DNA from: Aurantiochytrium sp. KH105
Taxonomy: Eukaryota; Sar; Bigyra; Thraustochytrida; Thraustochytriidae
Reading direction: 5' to 3'
Assembly (NCBI GenBank): GCA_003116975.1
Contig: BGKB01000085.1
Location: 462,331-526,330 of the forward strand
DNA: 64,000 nt
This document shows positions 8,294 to 19,600 of this stretch, one piece after another; position 1 is the first letter of the stretch; every line of letters starts with the position of its first letter. The notes beneath the pieces were generated by a model. It had not been told where the DNA came from and ran no database searches. It saw only the letters and a list, made by a program, of their open reading frames with translations. A program made the position numbers and the translations under genes.

Positions 8294-9753
8294 CGCACGC
8301 ACGCCGCACGCCGCACGCACGCACGCACGTGCCCGAAGCGCTTCTGCGCGGCCTCGACTCCGCCAGGAAAAGGAGAAGAAGGAGAAGAAGAAGGGGGCGG
8401 CTGCGGCGCCGCAAGTGGGCTATTCGCGCGCGGAAGCGGGCGGAGGGCGGATAGCCGACTTGCACCCACCGCAGTTTCATTCACTTGGCCGCGCCGAGGA
8501 TCGCGCGAGCATTGGTTGCATTGCATCGCGGCCATCGTCGCGTCGCATCCACTCTCTTCGAGTTCTTCTTCTTCTTCGAGTTCTTCGTCTGTCGTCGTCG
8601 TTGGCGTCGGCGTCGATGCGATTGGTTTCCTCGAGAAGAGCCGCGATGACTCCGGCGGGCAGGCTGTCGGTCTTGCCGGAATCGTGGTCGCCTTGGCTCG
8701 GCGTGTGTGGACTTCGACTTCGACTCCTCGCTCGCGGGCTGGCAAGGCCCAGCCAGGACGTGACGCGCAAGGCGGAGACGTTCCTCCGCGTTCGGAGCGA
8801 GGCGACGGCGAGGCGGCGGAGGCTCCTGATCTCGGCGGCGTGCGGGACGACGGGTGGATGCGGCTACAGCTACCAGCTGCAGCTGCAGCGCATGGCATGC
8901 AGATGCCGGCCCAGTCAGTCACATTTACACTCCTGGCGGCGCGGAAGAGAACAGATTTTGGCGTCGACCGTCCGTCTCAGGCCGGCCACCATGGATGGCC
9001 ACAATATGAGCCAGCAAGTACGCGTGAGCCAGCGATGTCGCCAGAGGATTGGGAATGAAGGAACGAGAGGGCGCGGATGATGATGATGGCTGTGGATGAG
9101 GACGATGAGGATCAATGAAAAGGTGGAGGCATGCCAAGAAAAGGGTAATCTTGAGCGACACTGACCATCGCAGTTTATACACATGAGTTCGTTCGGATGG
9201 GTCAATGTCCTCTTGTAGTACTACCACTACCCATAACACGGTGTCGACGCGTGCTCGCGAGCCGTAGCAGCAGCCAAAGCGATCCATTATGATGATCGTT
9301 GCTCCCGGAACAGTCCTCGCTCGCGCTTATCAAACTCTCCGTGCATACCCACCCACCCCCATGCAATGCATACCTTCGCATCGCCTCGCATCACCTCGCC
9401 TCGCCTCGCGATGCTACGGCGCGGCGCCGGAACACAACAACCTCCACGACAAAGGTTGTATCATAGAAGAAGAAGAAGGTGTTCGGGAAAAACTTGCATC
9501 GTCATCGATCTTGAGGAGGAGAAAGCTACTGCTGGGTGCACTTTCGCGATATTGTGCGGCTGCTAGCTTGGCGACAACTAGACCGCCATCGCGTCCGCGC
9601 ACGCGCTCCGAGCGACCCTCTCCAGGCGACAAGCCGGCCTCCGCACCGTGCTAGTCACGCCACGCGACCCACCAGCGAGCCCGCGAGCGAGCAGGCGAAC
9701 GAAGCGGCGGCGTCGGCAGTGCAACACAACATCGACAACAGCACCCACCCACC
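8294..9753. promoter_or_regulatory. 1.46-kb divergent intergenic region
   Basis: This lies between the kinase gene (minus) and the AsnRS gene (plus). It is GC-rich near the kinase start, with Arg/Ala-coding shadow frames, TCT/TTC-rich runs around 8565-8595 and CTCGC repeats around 9380-9410. Long frames exist on both strands but have low-complexity composition and no recognisable domain. No RNA gene was identified. It presumably holds both promoters and leaders. Confidence 0.4.
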
Positions 9754-12060
9754 ATGACGGCCGCCTGGGTCTTGCACGCCCTACCGGGCGATAACGCGCG
9801 CACGCTGCGCGTGCAGAGCGCAGCGAAGCTCACTGGCGCGGAAATGGAGACCAAGTTGCTCAAGAACGCCCCGAAAAAGGGCACGAGCCCGACGAACAAG
9901 CTGCCAGCGCTGTGGAAGGGATCCGACGGGTGCGCGGCCTTTAGCTCCGTCTCGGCCATGAAGCTGCTCGCGCGCGCTGCTGACGGTGCCGATAGCAAGT
10001 TCCTCGGTGGTGCAGATGCCGCTACCAAGGCCGAAGTCGACCAGTGGATGGAGTACGCCGTCGACGTTCTCGACCCCCTCGCCGAGGTCGCCTGCCTCAA
10101 GGCCGGCACGTCGCTTGCCAAGGTCGCAGGTGATGCTGCAGATGAGGTCACCGCCCGGTCCACCAAGGCTCTCGTCGATGAGGTCTGCGCCGTTGTCGAC
10201 AAAAAACTCCGCAAGGCTTCCTACCTCGTGGGCGATGCCCTCACCTTTGCCGATGTCGCCGTCGCCAGCGCTCTGGTCGGCCCTCTCCGCTCCGCCATCG
10301 AAGCCAAGCCCCGCCAGAGCAAGCTTTCCAACGTCTCGCGCTGGTTCGAAACCATCCTCAAGGAATCCAGCATGGATGCCTGCCTCGAGAGTCCGTTCTC
10401 CTTTTACGCTGGCAAGGCCGCTCAGGCTGCTGCCGCCGGTGAGGCCGCTGCCAAGGCCGCTGCCAAGGCCACCTCCATCACCGGTGCGGCCATGGGCGCA
10501 GAGCAAGTGCCCATGGGCAAACTCTTTAAGCGCTCGCACTCGCGCGTCAAGGATATCCTCGAGACCGATAGCAAGACTGCCGTCGGCAAGACCGTTTCAG
10601 TGTGCGGCTGGGCGCGCACCGTGCGCTCCGCAGGCAAGGGCTCGCTCGCCTTTGTTGAGCTCAACGATGGCTCTTGCCAGGCCAGTCTTCAGGTGGTCTG
10701 CAGCGCTCAGGATACCACCAACTTTGATCAACTTGTTGGCGCCGGTGGCGTCGGCTCTTCGCATCGCTTCGTTGGCACTCTTGTCGCGCCGCAGCGCGCC
10801 GAGCAGGCCATCGAGCTTAAGGCCGACATCGTCGAGGTCCTCGGTACTGTCGATCCCAAGGAATATCCTCTCTCCAAGACCGGCAACAAGTCTGCTGGCC
10901 ACAGTGTGGAGTTCCTTCGTGAGCAGGCGCACCTTCGGGCGCGCACCAACCTCATTGCCTGCGTGGCCCGCGTTCGTAACGCCTGCGCCTTTGCCATCCA
11001 TGACTTTTTCCGCCTTCAGGGCTTTCAGTACGTGCACACGCCAATTATCACGGCCAGCGACTGCGAGGGTGCCGGTGAGATGATGGCTGTCACCACTATG
11101 CTCGGCAAGGCTGAGGAGAACAAGGGTAAGCTTCCCACGGTCACGGCCGAGCTCGCAAAGAAGTACGCGCTCGATGACCCGAACACCAAGCTCAAGGAGG
11201 GTGACGTGGACTATACCAAGGATTTCTTTAGCAAGCCTGCTTTTCTCACGGTCTCCGGACAGCTCAACGTGGAGACCTATGCCTGCGCCCTCTCCGATGT
11301 TTATACCTTTGGCCCTACCTTTCGCGCGGAGAACTCGCACACCTCCCGCCATCTTGCCGAATTCTGGATGGTCGAGCCCGAGCTTTGCTTCGCTTCGCTC
11401 AAGGATGACATTGACCTTGCCGAGGACTTTATCAAGTACTGCACCCAGTACGTGCTCAAGAACTGCGCTGCTGACATTGACTACTTTGAGAAGCACACCG
11501 AGGAGGGCCTGCGCGACCGCCTTCTCAACGTCGTCGACACGCCATTCAAGCGTCTCTCTTACACGGAGGCCATCGAGATTCTCAACAAGCCAGAGCACCT
11601 TAAGACCGAGGACGGCTCTGCCCGCTTCGAGGAGCACCCGGCATGGGGCATCGATCTCGGCTCCGAGCACGAGCGCTACCTCTGTGAGAAGGTCTTCAAG
11701 GGCCCTGTCGTCCTCACTGACTACCCGGCCGACATCAAGGCCTTTTACATGCGCCAGAACGAGCTCGACAAGGAGGGGCGTCTCACTGTACAGGCGATGG
11801 ATATCCTCGTGCCCCGAATTGGCGAGCTTGTTGGTGGCAGCGCGCGCGAGGAGCGCCTTGGCCTCCTCGAGAAGCGCATTACGGACATGAACCTCAAGCC
11901 CGAGGACTTTAGCTGGTACTGCGACCTTCGCCGCTTTGGTACCGTCCCGCACGCCGGTTTTGGTCTTGGCTTCGACCGCTTTGTCATGTTCGTTACGGGT
12001 ATTGCTAACATCCGTGACGTTATCCCCTTCCCCAGGTATCCCGGTGTTTGCGCTTTCTAA
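9754..12060 (+). CDS. NARS: Asparaginyl-tRNA synthetase with N-terminal GST-like domain
   Basis: 768 aa, starting in a good context (ACCATGA). Residues about 1-215 form a GST-like fold; the C-terminal GST part (about 85-215) carries the signature YLVGDALTFADVAVASAL and a WFETIL helix, as in eEF1B-gamma and other synthetase appendages. An Ala/Lys-rich linker (220-245) leads to the OB anticodon-binding domain (about 278-375, VSVCGWARTVRSAGK). The class II catalytic core follows, with motif 2 (GPTFRAENSHTSRHLAEFW) and motif 3 (GFGLGFDRFVMFVTG) near the C-terminus. The core is an AsnRS rather than AspRS type by overall pattern. It charges tRNA-Asn in the cytosol. The appended GST domain suggests docking to eEF1 or another GST-bearing synthetase. 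It ends with TAA. Confidence 0.93.
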   Translation: MTAAWVLHALPGDNARTLRVQSAAKLTGAEMETKLLKNAPKKGTSPTNKLPALWKGSDGCAAFSSVSAMKLLARAADGADSKFLGGADAATKAEVDQWMEYAVDVLDPLAEVACLKAGTSLAKVAGDAADEVTARSTKALVDEVCAVVDKKLRKASYLVGDALTFADVAVASALVGPLRSAIEAKPRQSKLSNVSRWFETILKESSMDACLESPFSFYAGKAAQAAAAGEAAAKAAAKATSITGAAMGAEQVPMGKLFKRSHSRVKDILETDSKTAVGKTVSVCGWARTVRSAGKGSLAFVELNDGSCQASLQVVCSAQDTTNFDQLVGAGGVGSSHRFVGTLVAPQRAEQAIELKADIVEVLGTVDPKEYPLSKTGNKSAGHSVEFLREQAHLRARTNLIACVARVRNACAFAIHDFFRLQGFQYVHTPIITASDCEGAGEMMAVTTMLGKAEENKGKLPTVTAELAKKYALDDPNTKLKEGDVDYTKDFFSKPAFLTVSGQLNVETYACALSDVYTFGPTFRAENSHTSRHLAEFWMVEPELCFASLKDDIDLAEDFIKYCTQYVLKNCAADIDYFEKHTEEGLRDRLLNVVDTPFKRLSYTEAIEILNKPEHLKTEDGSARFEEHPAWGIDLGSEHERYLCEKVFKGPVVLTDYPADIKAFYMRQNELDKEGRLTVQAMDILVPRIGELVGGSAREERLGLLEKRITDMNLKPEDFSWYCDLRRFGTVPHAGFGLGFDRFVMFVTGIANIRDVIPFPRYPGVCAF

Positions 12061-12298
12061 AAAGCACCTTATCACCACAACAAACCAGCTCACAACAAAA
12101 AAAAAATCAAAAAAATTCTCACAGATAATTTTCACAGCAGCATTTTTTCACTTGATGGTCATCACAGCCTTTCATACACATATATAAAAATTGCACGAGC
12201 GGACGACGCTCGCTTTCATCCTCGTCTCCCACTCTCGCGAACAGCCCCTCTCCCACTTTTCAAAAACAACACTCTTGTAAGTGATAAAGGAATTCGCA
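12061..12298. other. Convergent 3' intergenic region
   Basis: This lies between two convergent genes and contains A-rich tracts (12098-12118) and ACACATATATAAAAATTG around 12176. It is consistent with 3' UTR and polyadenylation signals. No gene is seen. Confidence 0.4.
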
Positions 12299-13913
12299 TC
12301 ATGCTGTCTCGGCGAGCCTTGCTAGCTCGGGCACGGCACAACATCCTTCCATTGTACGCACAGAAAAGTGTGCCAATACACCTCTGTGGTCCGAAGCCCA
12401 GATTCGCGACGCTGGATGTTCCATGCCTACCGTGTTTCTTTGCCCTTTCTTCTTGCTCACCTTGCTATCAAAATGCAAGGGAGCATCAGGGTCTAGGATC
12501 GCGTGCTGTCCAATGAGTTCGACACGTTCTGTGCGTAATCGTGATCCACGTGCAAGCATGAAATCAATCCGTTTCTTCGGTTCGTCGCTCGGAAATGTGA
12601 ATGCCTGATCTAAATCATTCGGGTTCAGGGATCCTTGGCGCGGCTCCGCACTTTCCCCATGATACTCGAGCCAGACGTCCCGAAAACCACGACCCTGCAG
12701 AGGCTCCAAGGCAGGAGATCCAGGCTCGTCGTTGACATCGCCTGCAAAAATCTGGGCAATGGGCATTCCGTTCCCGTTCTCGTCGCGTTTTTCGTCAGCA
12801 AAGTCCATTACTTCGCGCGAACCTTTCAAGCGCGAGGCAGGATTCAGCGAAAAGTGAGAGGTAAAGGTGTCTATAGCACCTACGTTGGGTATCGCAACAC
12901 GGGCATGCAAACACACACGCTGATGAAAGTCATGTTCATTCTGTACTTGACGACTCAAGAGCTTATAGCTGGAGTCGATAATGGGATAACGTGACAGGAT
13001 GCTCACGCCCTCGTCACCTTCATAAGAGAAGCCATTCCCTACAAAACCCATCGCGGGTTGGTGGACAAAGTATGGGTATGCTAGCTTTTGCAGCAAGTGC
13101 TCAAGCTGACATGGCCCATGTGCGATTCCAAAGGTGGTGTCAAAGCGAACTTCTTGTAAGATGACAATGTCAGCGTCCGCCTTGATGATTGTGTCAACGA
13201 GCATTGCGAGCCGACGGCCGTACCGCGCGTCTCGTGCTGTTTGGTTCCACATACTTCCTTGATGCGGCATTGTATTCCACACATTGTACGAAAGAACACG
13301 GAGTTGGCTTGATTCGTCCTCGACCGACGAACAAGGGACGGTGAGAGATTTCGGTGGTTTTTGCAATCTTGTAAGTCGCCCGTGCAAGTATGATTTTCCG
13401 TCCCGATGAAGCAGAATAAAGCGCTCCTCATCCATCGAGTGGCGGCCTTGTACCGCCGCCCAAACAAAATACAAGGCTCCTGCCGATGGTAAGGTAGGGC
13501 TCAGTCTGCCGATAGGGTCTGTCACGAAGAGTTCCATGCGATCGACACGATGAATCGTGAAATTGGCCCCCAATACGGGTGCACGGGGTTCTGCGGAAAA
13601 AACGTTTCGCCACCGTTCCCAAATCTCGTCAAGGACGCGCGCAGCGCTACAGATTCTATCATCAACTGGCCTTGCATCTCTCGTTGCCGCATACATAGCA
13701 ACGTGTCCGTATGCGAAACCGGAGCATGCCAAGGCACTTTTTGTTAAGCTGGGAAAGTGTTCTCGCTTCTCGGGGACAAGCCACGTGCCTTGTCTCCGCG
13801 GCAGCTCCCGCTTGCACGCAGGCTGGCCAGGTCCGTCCTCCCAGTCTGCAGCTTCGCCGAGTCGCGCAGCCCATGCTGCTCCGGTCGTTGACGTTGGAGC
13901 ATTTCCCACTCCT

Positions 13914-13944
<31 letters not shown>

Positions 13945-14005
13945 GTGCTGCGACCACGAACGCAAGCGCAAGAGCAAGGCCACAGCTGGCGATCCCACGA
14001 AGCAT
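12299..14005 (-). CDS. Secreted endonuclease/exonuclease/phosphatase (EEP) family protein
   Basis: 568 aa from the ATG at 14005, which puts a clear signal peptide at the N-terminus (MLRGIASCGLALALAFVVA, then an Ala run). A longer start at 14080 is possible but would bury that segment. Residues about 75-240 are a Cys-containing region with no named domain. The C-terminal half carries the EEP metal and catalytic signature in order: LSYNVWN, DIVILQEV (metal-binding Glu), SRYPI, FTSHFSL, FAGDVNDEPGS (the GDxN motif), RIDFML and SDHRGVLAHF (terminal SDH). EEP enzymes cleave phosphodiesters in nucleic acids, inositol lipids or sphingomyelin. Substrate is not determined here. Secretion and the ILSRYP/SDHRGV style fit a neutral-sphingomyelinase-like or extracellular nuclease role equally well. 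Confidence 0.8.
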
Positions 14006-14707
14006 TATCGTGTTGTCTGCCGACAGTTCATGAGGGAGATGTTGTTGTGGAGCTGCAACTGCAAACCTTGGGCTCTTCATCACAACGAGAGAACTTTTTT
14101 TTTTTCTGAAAGATTTTGATCCGTTACGTTTTCTGGCAGCCGGGCCCCAGGCCGCTTCGCTGCTGCAAGCGCTGTGCCGCCATTGATATGGTAGTATACC
14201 ACGCGTGCACAGCGAGCGTGCAAAATTTCCACTTTGTGTCGCATTGCGCAGCCGGATCGTGTTGCCGAGGCAAATCTGGCAGGTTTTAGGTTACTTATAA
14301 ATGCAAGGTTCTCTTTTTTGCGCCTCGCCGACACAAAGGCAGAGTTTATCATAACCCACACCACACATTATAAAATACGCACTTTGTTAACGCTTTGGTT
14401 GGAAGGATAAAAGTAAGGTGGCGGCGGCAGCGGCGGCGCGGATGGTGTGCACCGCCGATAGAGATTTTCCCTTGTGTTGGGAACGTCTGCTCGTGAAGAG
14501 GAGAGGCATCGGCAAAAACACCAGTCAGCAAGCGAGCACTTGAGTGCGACGTGGCGTGGCGTGGCGTGGCGTGGCGTGGCATTGTGTAGCCTGCCGCGAG
14601 ACGTGAGCGAACCGGACTCGCACAACTCTGACTCAAGCTCGGCTTGCTTTGCAAAGGCTTTGCCTGACTTTGCGGCGCGTTCGACGAAGTCGCTTGCTGA
14701 GAACAAG
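14006..14707. other. Divergent intergenic region with (GTGGC)6
   Basis: About 700 bases between the EEP gene and the next plus-strand gene. GTGGC is repeated six times at 14551-14580. The downstream ORF stays open across the repeat, but its composition there is not protein-like, so I treat it as 5' UTR or promoter. No RNA gene is seen. Confidence 0.45.
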
Positions 14708-16351
14708 ATGTCCTCCAATCTGCAGCACGTCGAGTCTGCGCCCGCTCTATTGCATCATTTTACCCCCAAATACGACGTCTTCGGACATCACCTGCCCGTC
14801 GGCAAGGGCAGTGGTCTTGGTCATCCCGAGGCAAGACGAGCACCGCGAGCTGATTACCCTGACTCCTGGCAGGCCGAGGTTAGTGTCGCGACCAAGCCAG
14901 AACTTCTCGAAAAAAGACGCAATCAGGATGCTGCAACCGTGGCAAGAGCACAGTCTGCCGTTGTGATTCGCTCCATTGCCGAGCTCACAGGGAGCAAGCA
15001 AATGGAAGGACTCGTGCAGGGCAAATTTCACGCTGTCGAGCACGCAGAGACCAAATCGCGGTCAAAGTTGCTCGAAAATCAAAGAGCCGAGAGACTCGGC
15101 GAGATCCAGTCCTCCGTTGCAAGCTACGTCAACCCCAAGGAGGTTCTCTACAAGTATGCAGACACGCTCGAGCTCGGCAAGCTTGCCAAGCCCTGCGTCC
15201 TTCTTCCTCTCCCAGAAAAGATCAAGGGCAAAGCGAATAACCCTGCGAGCCCGAACCCAACCAAAACTACAGGAGGCGCTCTGGAAGCAAATGCAAAGCG
15301 TCGCATCGGACCTGAAGTCGAGATTATCCGTGACAGACCGGCACCACCAGGGCTTGGGTGGCGCCGAGAGCCCCGTACTCAGCGTGACATGATTGTAGAG
15401 AGGGCACACGAGGCAGCATTGGAGCAAGCTCGTAATTTAGAAAACTATCAGCCGCGTGAGCGTGTTCTCCGCACTCGACCACGCGTACCGGGACCACTTC
15501 ATCACATTGAGATTGATGATCATGACTTTGGCCGCTCGACGAAGAAACAGTATCCTGAGGCGCATACGCAGAACAAGCTCTTGACCGTGCGAAGAGAAGA
15601 TCTTCGTGTGGAGCTGGAAGCCGCACGTCAGACGGCCGAGGCCAAGACTCTTGCGATCACGGATCAAATTACGCAGCCCGTTCTACGAAGCGCTGCACCG
15701 TGGTGGGATCTGGAAAAGACTCCAAAGCAGTTGCAGGACATGAATGAAAAGCGTGCCGCACTTGAGCAAGACTTTGAGCGTCGTAAACACGAAATTTGTG
15801 AGCATCCTTCACGCTCGGGACAGTTTCGCGCTCTCGAGCTTGAACTCCGGGCAAGGCGCGGGAAACTTGCAGATAAGCCCTCGCGCGTCGCGGCAACTGC
15901 AGTCGATGCTCTTCCACGAACCAAGCATACGCGCAAAAACCGATTTACAGACGCTGTAATTGCGTTTCGGAACAAAGGTCGCAAGCCCGAGCTGGATGCA
16001 AACGGGAAGAAATTGTGTCTGGACCCCGGTGAGGGCAACCCCTTGTATTCTTCCTTTACACCGGACAACAAGTTTCTGGAGCGAGGCGATCGGCTCGCTG
16101 CGGATCGAGCAACGCGAGAAAAAGAGGCAGACAAGCTCATGGGCAACGTGCTACCAAAGCGTCTCTACGTCATTTCTCGGGCCAGCTCGAGCCCTGCGCT
16201 ACTCCGGGATAGTCGGACGCAATCTCGACAGGACGCAGCCAACGCGCAGCAAGCGCTCGCCAGCTCACCATTGGGGCCCGGAGCTGTTTTGGGCGGTCAG
16301 CTGGATCCCGAGCGTATCCGCGCAGGTGGTTTTGAGATTCCCCTCGATTGA
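14708..16351 (+). CDS. Conserved-looking hypothetical protein, helical and charged
   Basis: 547 aa, using ATG 14708 (AACAAGATGTCC). The frame is open 78 codons further upstream across a GTGGC repeat, which reads as leader. The protein is highly charged with no membrane segment. Its features are an N-terminal motif with aromatic residues (FTPKYDVFGHHLPVGKG), Arg/Glu-rich helices (residues about 190-420), proline-rich joints such as PRVPGPLHHIEIDD, and a short C-terminus GGFEIPLD. No domain is recognised. The mixture of short aromatic/Pro motifs and helices resembles microtubule-inner or axonemal proteins, and ciliary genes occur elsewhere in the window, but that is only a suggestion. Confidence 0.7.
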   Translation: MSSNLQHVESAPALLHHFTPKYDVFGHHLPVGKGSGLGHPEARRAPRADYPDSWQAEVSVATKPELLEKRRNQDAATVARAQSAVVIRSIAELTGSKQMEGLVQGKFHAVEHAETKSRSKLLENQRAERLGEIQSSVASYVNPKEVLYKYADTLELGKLAKPCVLLPLPEKIKGKANNPASPNPTKTTGGALEANAKRRIGPEVEIIRDRPAPPGLGWRREPRTQRDMIVERAHEAALEQARNLENYQPRERVLRTRPRVPGPLHHIEIDDHDFGRSTKKQYPEAHTQNKLLTVRREDLRVELEAARQTAEAKTLAITDQITQPVLRSAAPWWDLEKTPKQLQDMNEKRAALEQDFERRKHEICEHPSRSGQFRALELELRARRGKLADKPSRVAATAVDALPRTKHTRKNRFTDAVIAFRNKGRKPELDANGKKLCLDPGEGNPLYSSFTPDNKFLERGDRLAADRATREKEADKLMGNVLPKRLYVISRASSSPALLRDSRTQSRQDAANAQQALASSPLGPGAVLGGQLDPERIRAGGFEIPLD

Positions 16352-16638
16352 TTCTGGAGCGACAGTGCTCTTCAGATGACCCCACCAGTTTGCTTTGCTT
16401 GAACTCTCTTAGCTCTGCTTGGCTCTGCTTAGCTTTGCCCTGCCGGTATCAAGTACGAAAAGGATTACCTTCCAGCCCCCCAAAAAACATACATTGAATC
16501 AAAAACAGAATAGAACCAAAAAAACTAATTCAAACTCGGATGAAACGAAACAAATGTGGTGTTGTGGTCAATGTGTTGATGAACTAAAAGAATTTGCCAT
16601 GGCGTTGCTCATTTGGCTTGGAACCATTTTCATTGTTT

Positions 16639-19600
16639 CTACTGTGATGAAAATTCTGCTGCGCTCTCCTTCTCCTTTTGCTCGTCTTGATCCACAAGAT
16701 CCTGCGCGGGACTTGGATCGTCGTTGCGAACGCCAGTGCCCTCGTCCTGCGAGACAACGCTCTCCAGCTTGGTTTCCTCCGGCAGCTGCATGAGCTCAGC
16801 AAGCTTTGTACGGTAAATAAAGCCCCGCATCGCCGATTGCAAGAGCATAATGGCATTCACTTGCGCCGCATTGTAGAGAATGTGCTCGCGCGAGGTACCC
16901 ATCTTGCGCAGCATTTTGGCTTGATTGTTCTCCTTGCGTCCCAGCAGCTTTTGAACAAGCTTGTTGTCTTCAGGAATTGAAATCTCAGGCATCGCCTTGC
17001 TTGTGAGCTCCGTGAGAACGTCACTAAAGGCCACCGAGCCATGAATAGTCGGCACGTCGAGGCTGCGAATCAGCGCGTTCGCCAACTTTCGTACGGAAAG
17101 CCCGCATGCAACCGAGCGAGGAGTGTTGCGCACGCCCAGAGGATATGGGACATGGGAAACGAGCTTGATGAGAAGCTCTTCGCGAATCAGCATCGTTCCC
17201 TTTGGATCTAGCTTGGACCACTCCTCCTTGAAGGCCTCAATGTGCTCCTCGCGAACTGTGCTCGCCGCTGCAGCGCCCTGATCTGCAAATTGATCGAGGA
17301 TGATGGCGGTGATCATGGAGAGAAGCGTGTATGATGAGAATACGAAGAAACTGCAAAAATAAATGGGTGCAAAGATTGGGTAGCCGCAGTTGCCTGCATC
17401 CTCCGAGCAGTACGGCTCCTCAATCATGCAGTCGTGCATGATTCCGTTGAAAGACTCGCCCGTGCTCACGCGGAAAAGTGTCGAGACGGAAACGAAGAAC
17501 CCGTTGAAGTTCGCATCGCTGTTGAGCAAGTCACCGTGCTTGATGTTGGCAAAGAGATTCATGCCGAGAATCGCGTAAATGAGAATGAGCAATAAGAAGA
17601 TGCCGCCAACATTTAAAATTGCCGGAATGGAAAACACAAGCGTACGGAAAATGGCAAGCAAGCCTGGACTTGTGCGGACAAGTCGAAAGATGCGCGCCAC
17701 ACGGAAAATGCGCAGAAGCGACGCGAGGGGGCCCAGGCCGCCCATGAGACCCAGATAGCCAAAGATGACGAGCGAAAAATCAAAGCAATTCCACCCTGAC
17801 TTGAAGTATGCGAGACGGTGCGCATAGAGCTTGAGAGAAGCCTCGATGGTAAAAATGGCAAGAAAGACCCAATTCAGCGACTTTGTGACTGTGAGCAAGG
17901 TGCCCGAAATAGATTCCGACTGCAGCATCATCACAAAAGTGTTGAGGAGAATGAACGACATGATGACGAATTCGAAGCGACGAGAGGTGACGAGCTTCCA
18001 TACCTTGAGTCTCAACTTGTCCTTGGGCGGACTGGTGAGCTTTTTCGGTTTCTCTTGCATCGTCTTTTTGATGGTCGCAAGCCACAGCTTTTGCTCTTCG
18101 GTGAGAAGACCGCTGCCATTCTGCTTTTCCTTCATGTCGTTGAAGTTGTCAATAATGACGCCCACAAAGACGTTGATCATTAAGAAGGAACAGACGAGGA
18201 TCACAAGGATGAACCAGATGGCGACAGAGCCATTTTCACGATGCGGCCATGCAAGCATCGGCTGATCTGGACCCACGACATCCATCGCAGCGTACATCAT
18301 GTCCGGCCACATCTCCCCGGAAACGACTTCGAAGACGACGAGCAGCGACTGGCCCACGTTGTCAAAGTTGTACGTGTTGAAGCGACCGCCATGAGGTCCC
18401 CAAATCCGAGGGAATTCAAATTCTGTCCCGTTGCAGCCGTTCTCGCCGCAGCGCATACATTGCTCAATAAGAGAATCTGTGGCCAGCACACCGCAGTCAG
18501 AGAGCGTCGGCGTCCAGGTTTCATCGGCCAAGCACATTGATTTGTTCACTGTCGGACCTTGCAGACTGGGATCGTTGCAAGAGTTGAGGCCGCCCGCAAA
18601 GCTCTGAACGCCGATAATGGCGAAAATAAGCATGAACAAGAGAACCACTACCGACACGTTGGCAATTGCTGGAATGGCGGCAATAATCGCATTCACCACC
18701 AAACGCATACCGGGGCTCCTGCTGATCACGCGCAAAGGTCGCAGCGCACGTAGGGAACGCAGAGACTTGAGCGCCTTCATGGCTTTATCGCCGCCGAGCA
18801 CAAGCGAGCTTATGGAGACGAGAACAATGCCAAAATCGAGCACATTCCATCCACTGCGCAAGTACGAGTGCTTGTGAAAGAGGACACCGAGTGCAATCAT
18901 CTTGAGAACCATCTCAATGATGAAGAGCACATTCAGAACAATGTCCATGACGTAGAGAAAGCTGAAAAACCCCTTGCAGGTCGTCTCTTTGCACTCAGAG
19001 ACATATGGCTCTTCTGCTGCCAGCAATACCGTGGAAATGCCGATAAGCAATAGAATAAAGTTGTCAAACTTGCCGCTGTTGACCAGCTTGAAGCAAGCTT
19101 GGCGGAACCAGTTGTCAGGCGGAAGGAGAAAGAAGGCACGGGCTGTCGGGTGCATGGTCATCTTGTTGGGATTCGGAGGCCGCGCTTCAACGTCATCTCC
19201 ATCGAAGCAATCATCATCGCGTTGGCTGGAGGTACGCCGCAGCGTCTGCGAGCTGATCCGCCTTCCAGTCGACGCAAATTGTGGATCTGCGTGAACGCCT
19301 ACAGGCTTTGCGTCCTTCTTCATGGTCGACTCGCTGCTTTGAGGCATGGCTGGTGTGATGGATGCACCGGAAGCCCGTGCTTGCAAACGTCGCTTCGACT
19401 CTTGCCGAAGGGTTTCTGCCGCTTCCTCAAGAGCTTCGACCCGGTCGTCAGCCTCGAAGCGCGCGAGCAGAATGGCCAGAAACAGATTGAGGACCATGTA
19501 CGTTCCGACAATGTTGAGCGCGATAAAGTAGACCCAGGCAATCTCGCCATTGACGCGCTTACCAATGTACATGACCTCGTTCCAGTTCTCGCCCGTGAGC

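Noticed and set aside
8161..8922. 253-codon minus-strand frame upstream of the kinase
   Set aside because: It is out of frame with the kinase and of low complexity. A spliced N-terminal extension was considered, but no supporting splice sites were seen.
7485..9080. 531-codon plus-strand frame overlapping the kinase gene
   Set aside because: It is antisense to the kinase, Ala/Arg/Ser-rich, and extends into a divergent promoter. It has no domain.
10597..12135. 512-codon open frame on the minus strand opposite AsnRS
   Set aside because: It mirrors the AsnRS coding frame. It has Leu/Val/Ala/Glu-rich shadow composition and no domain.
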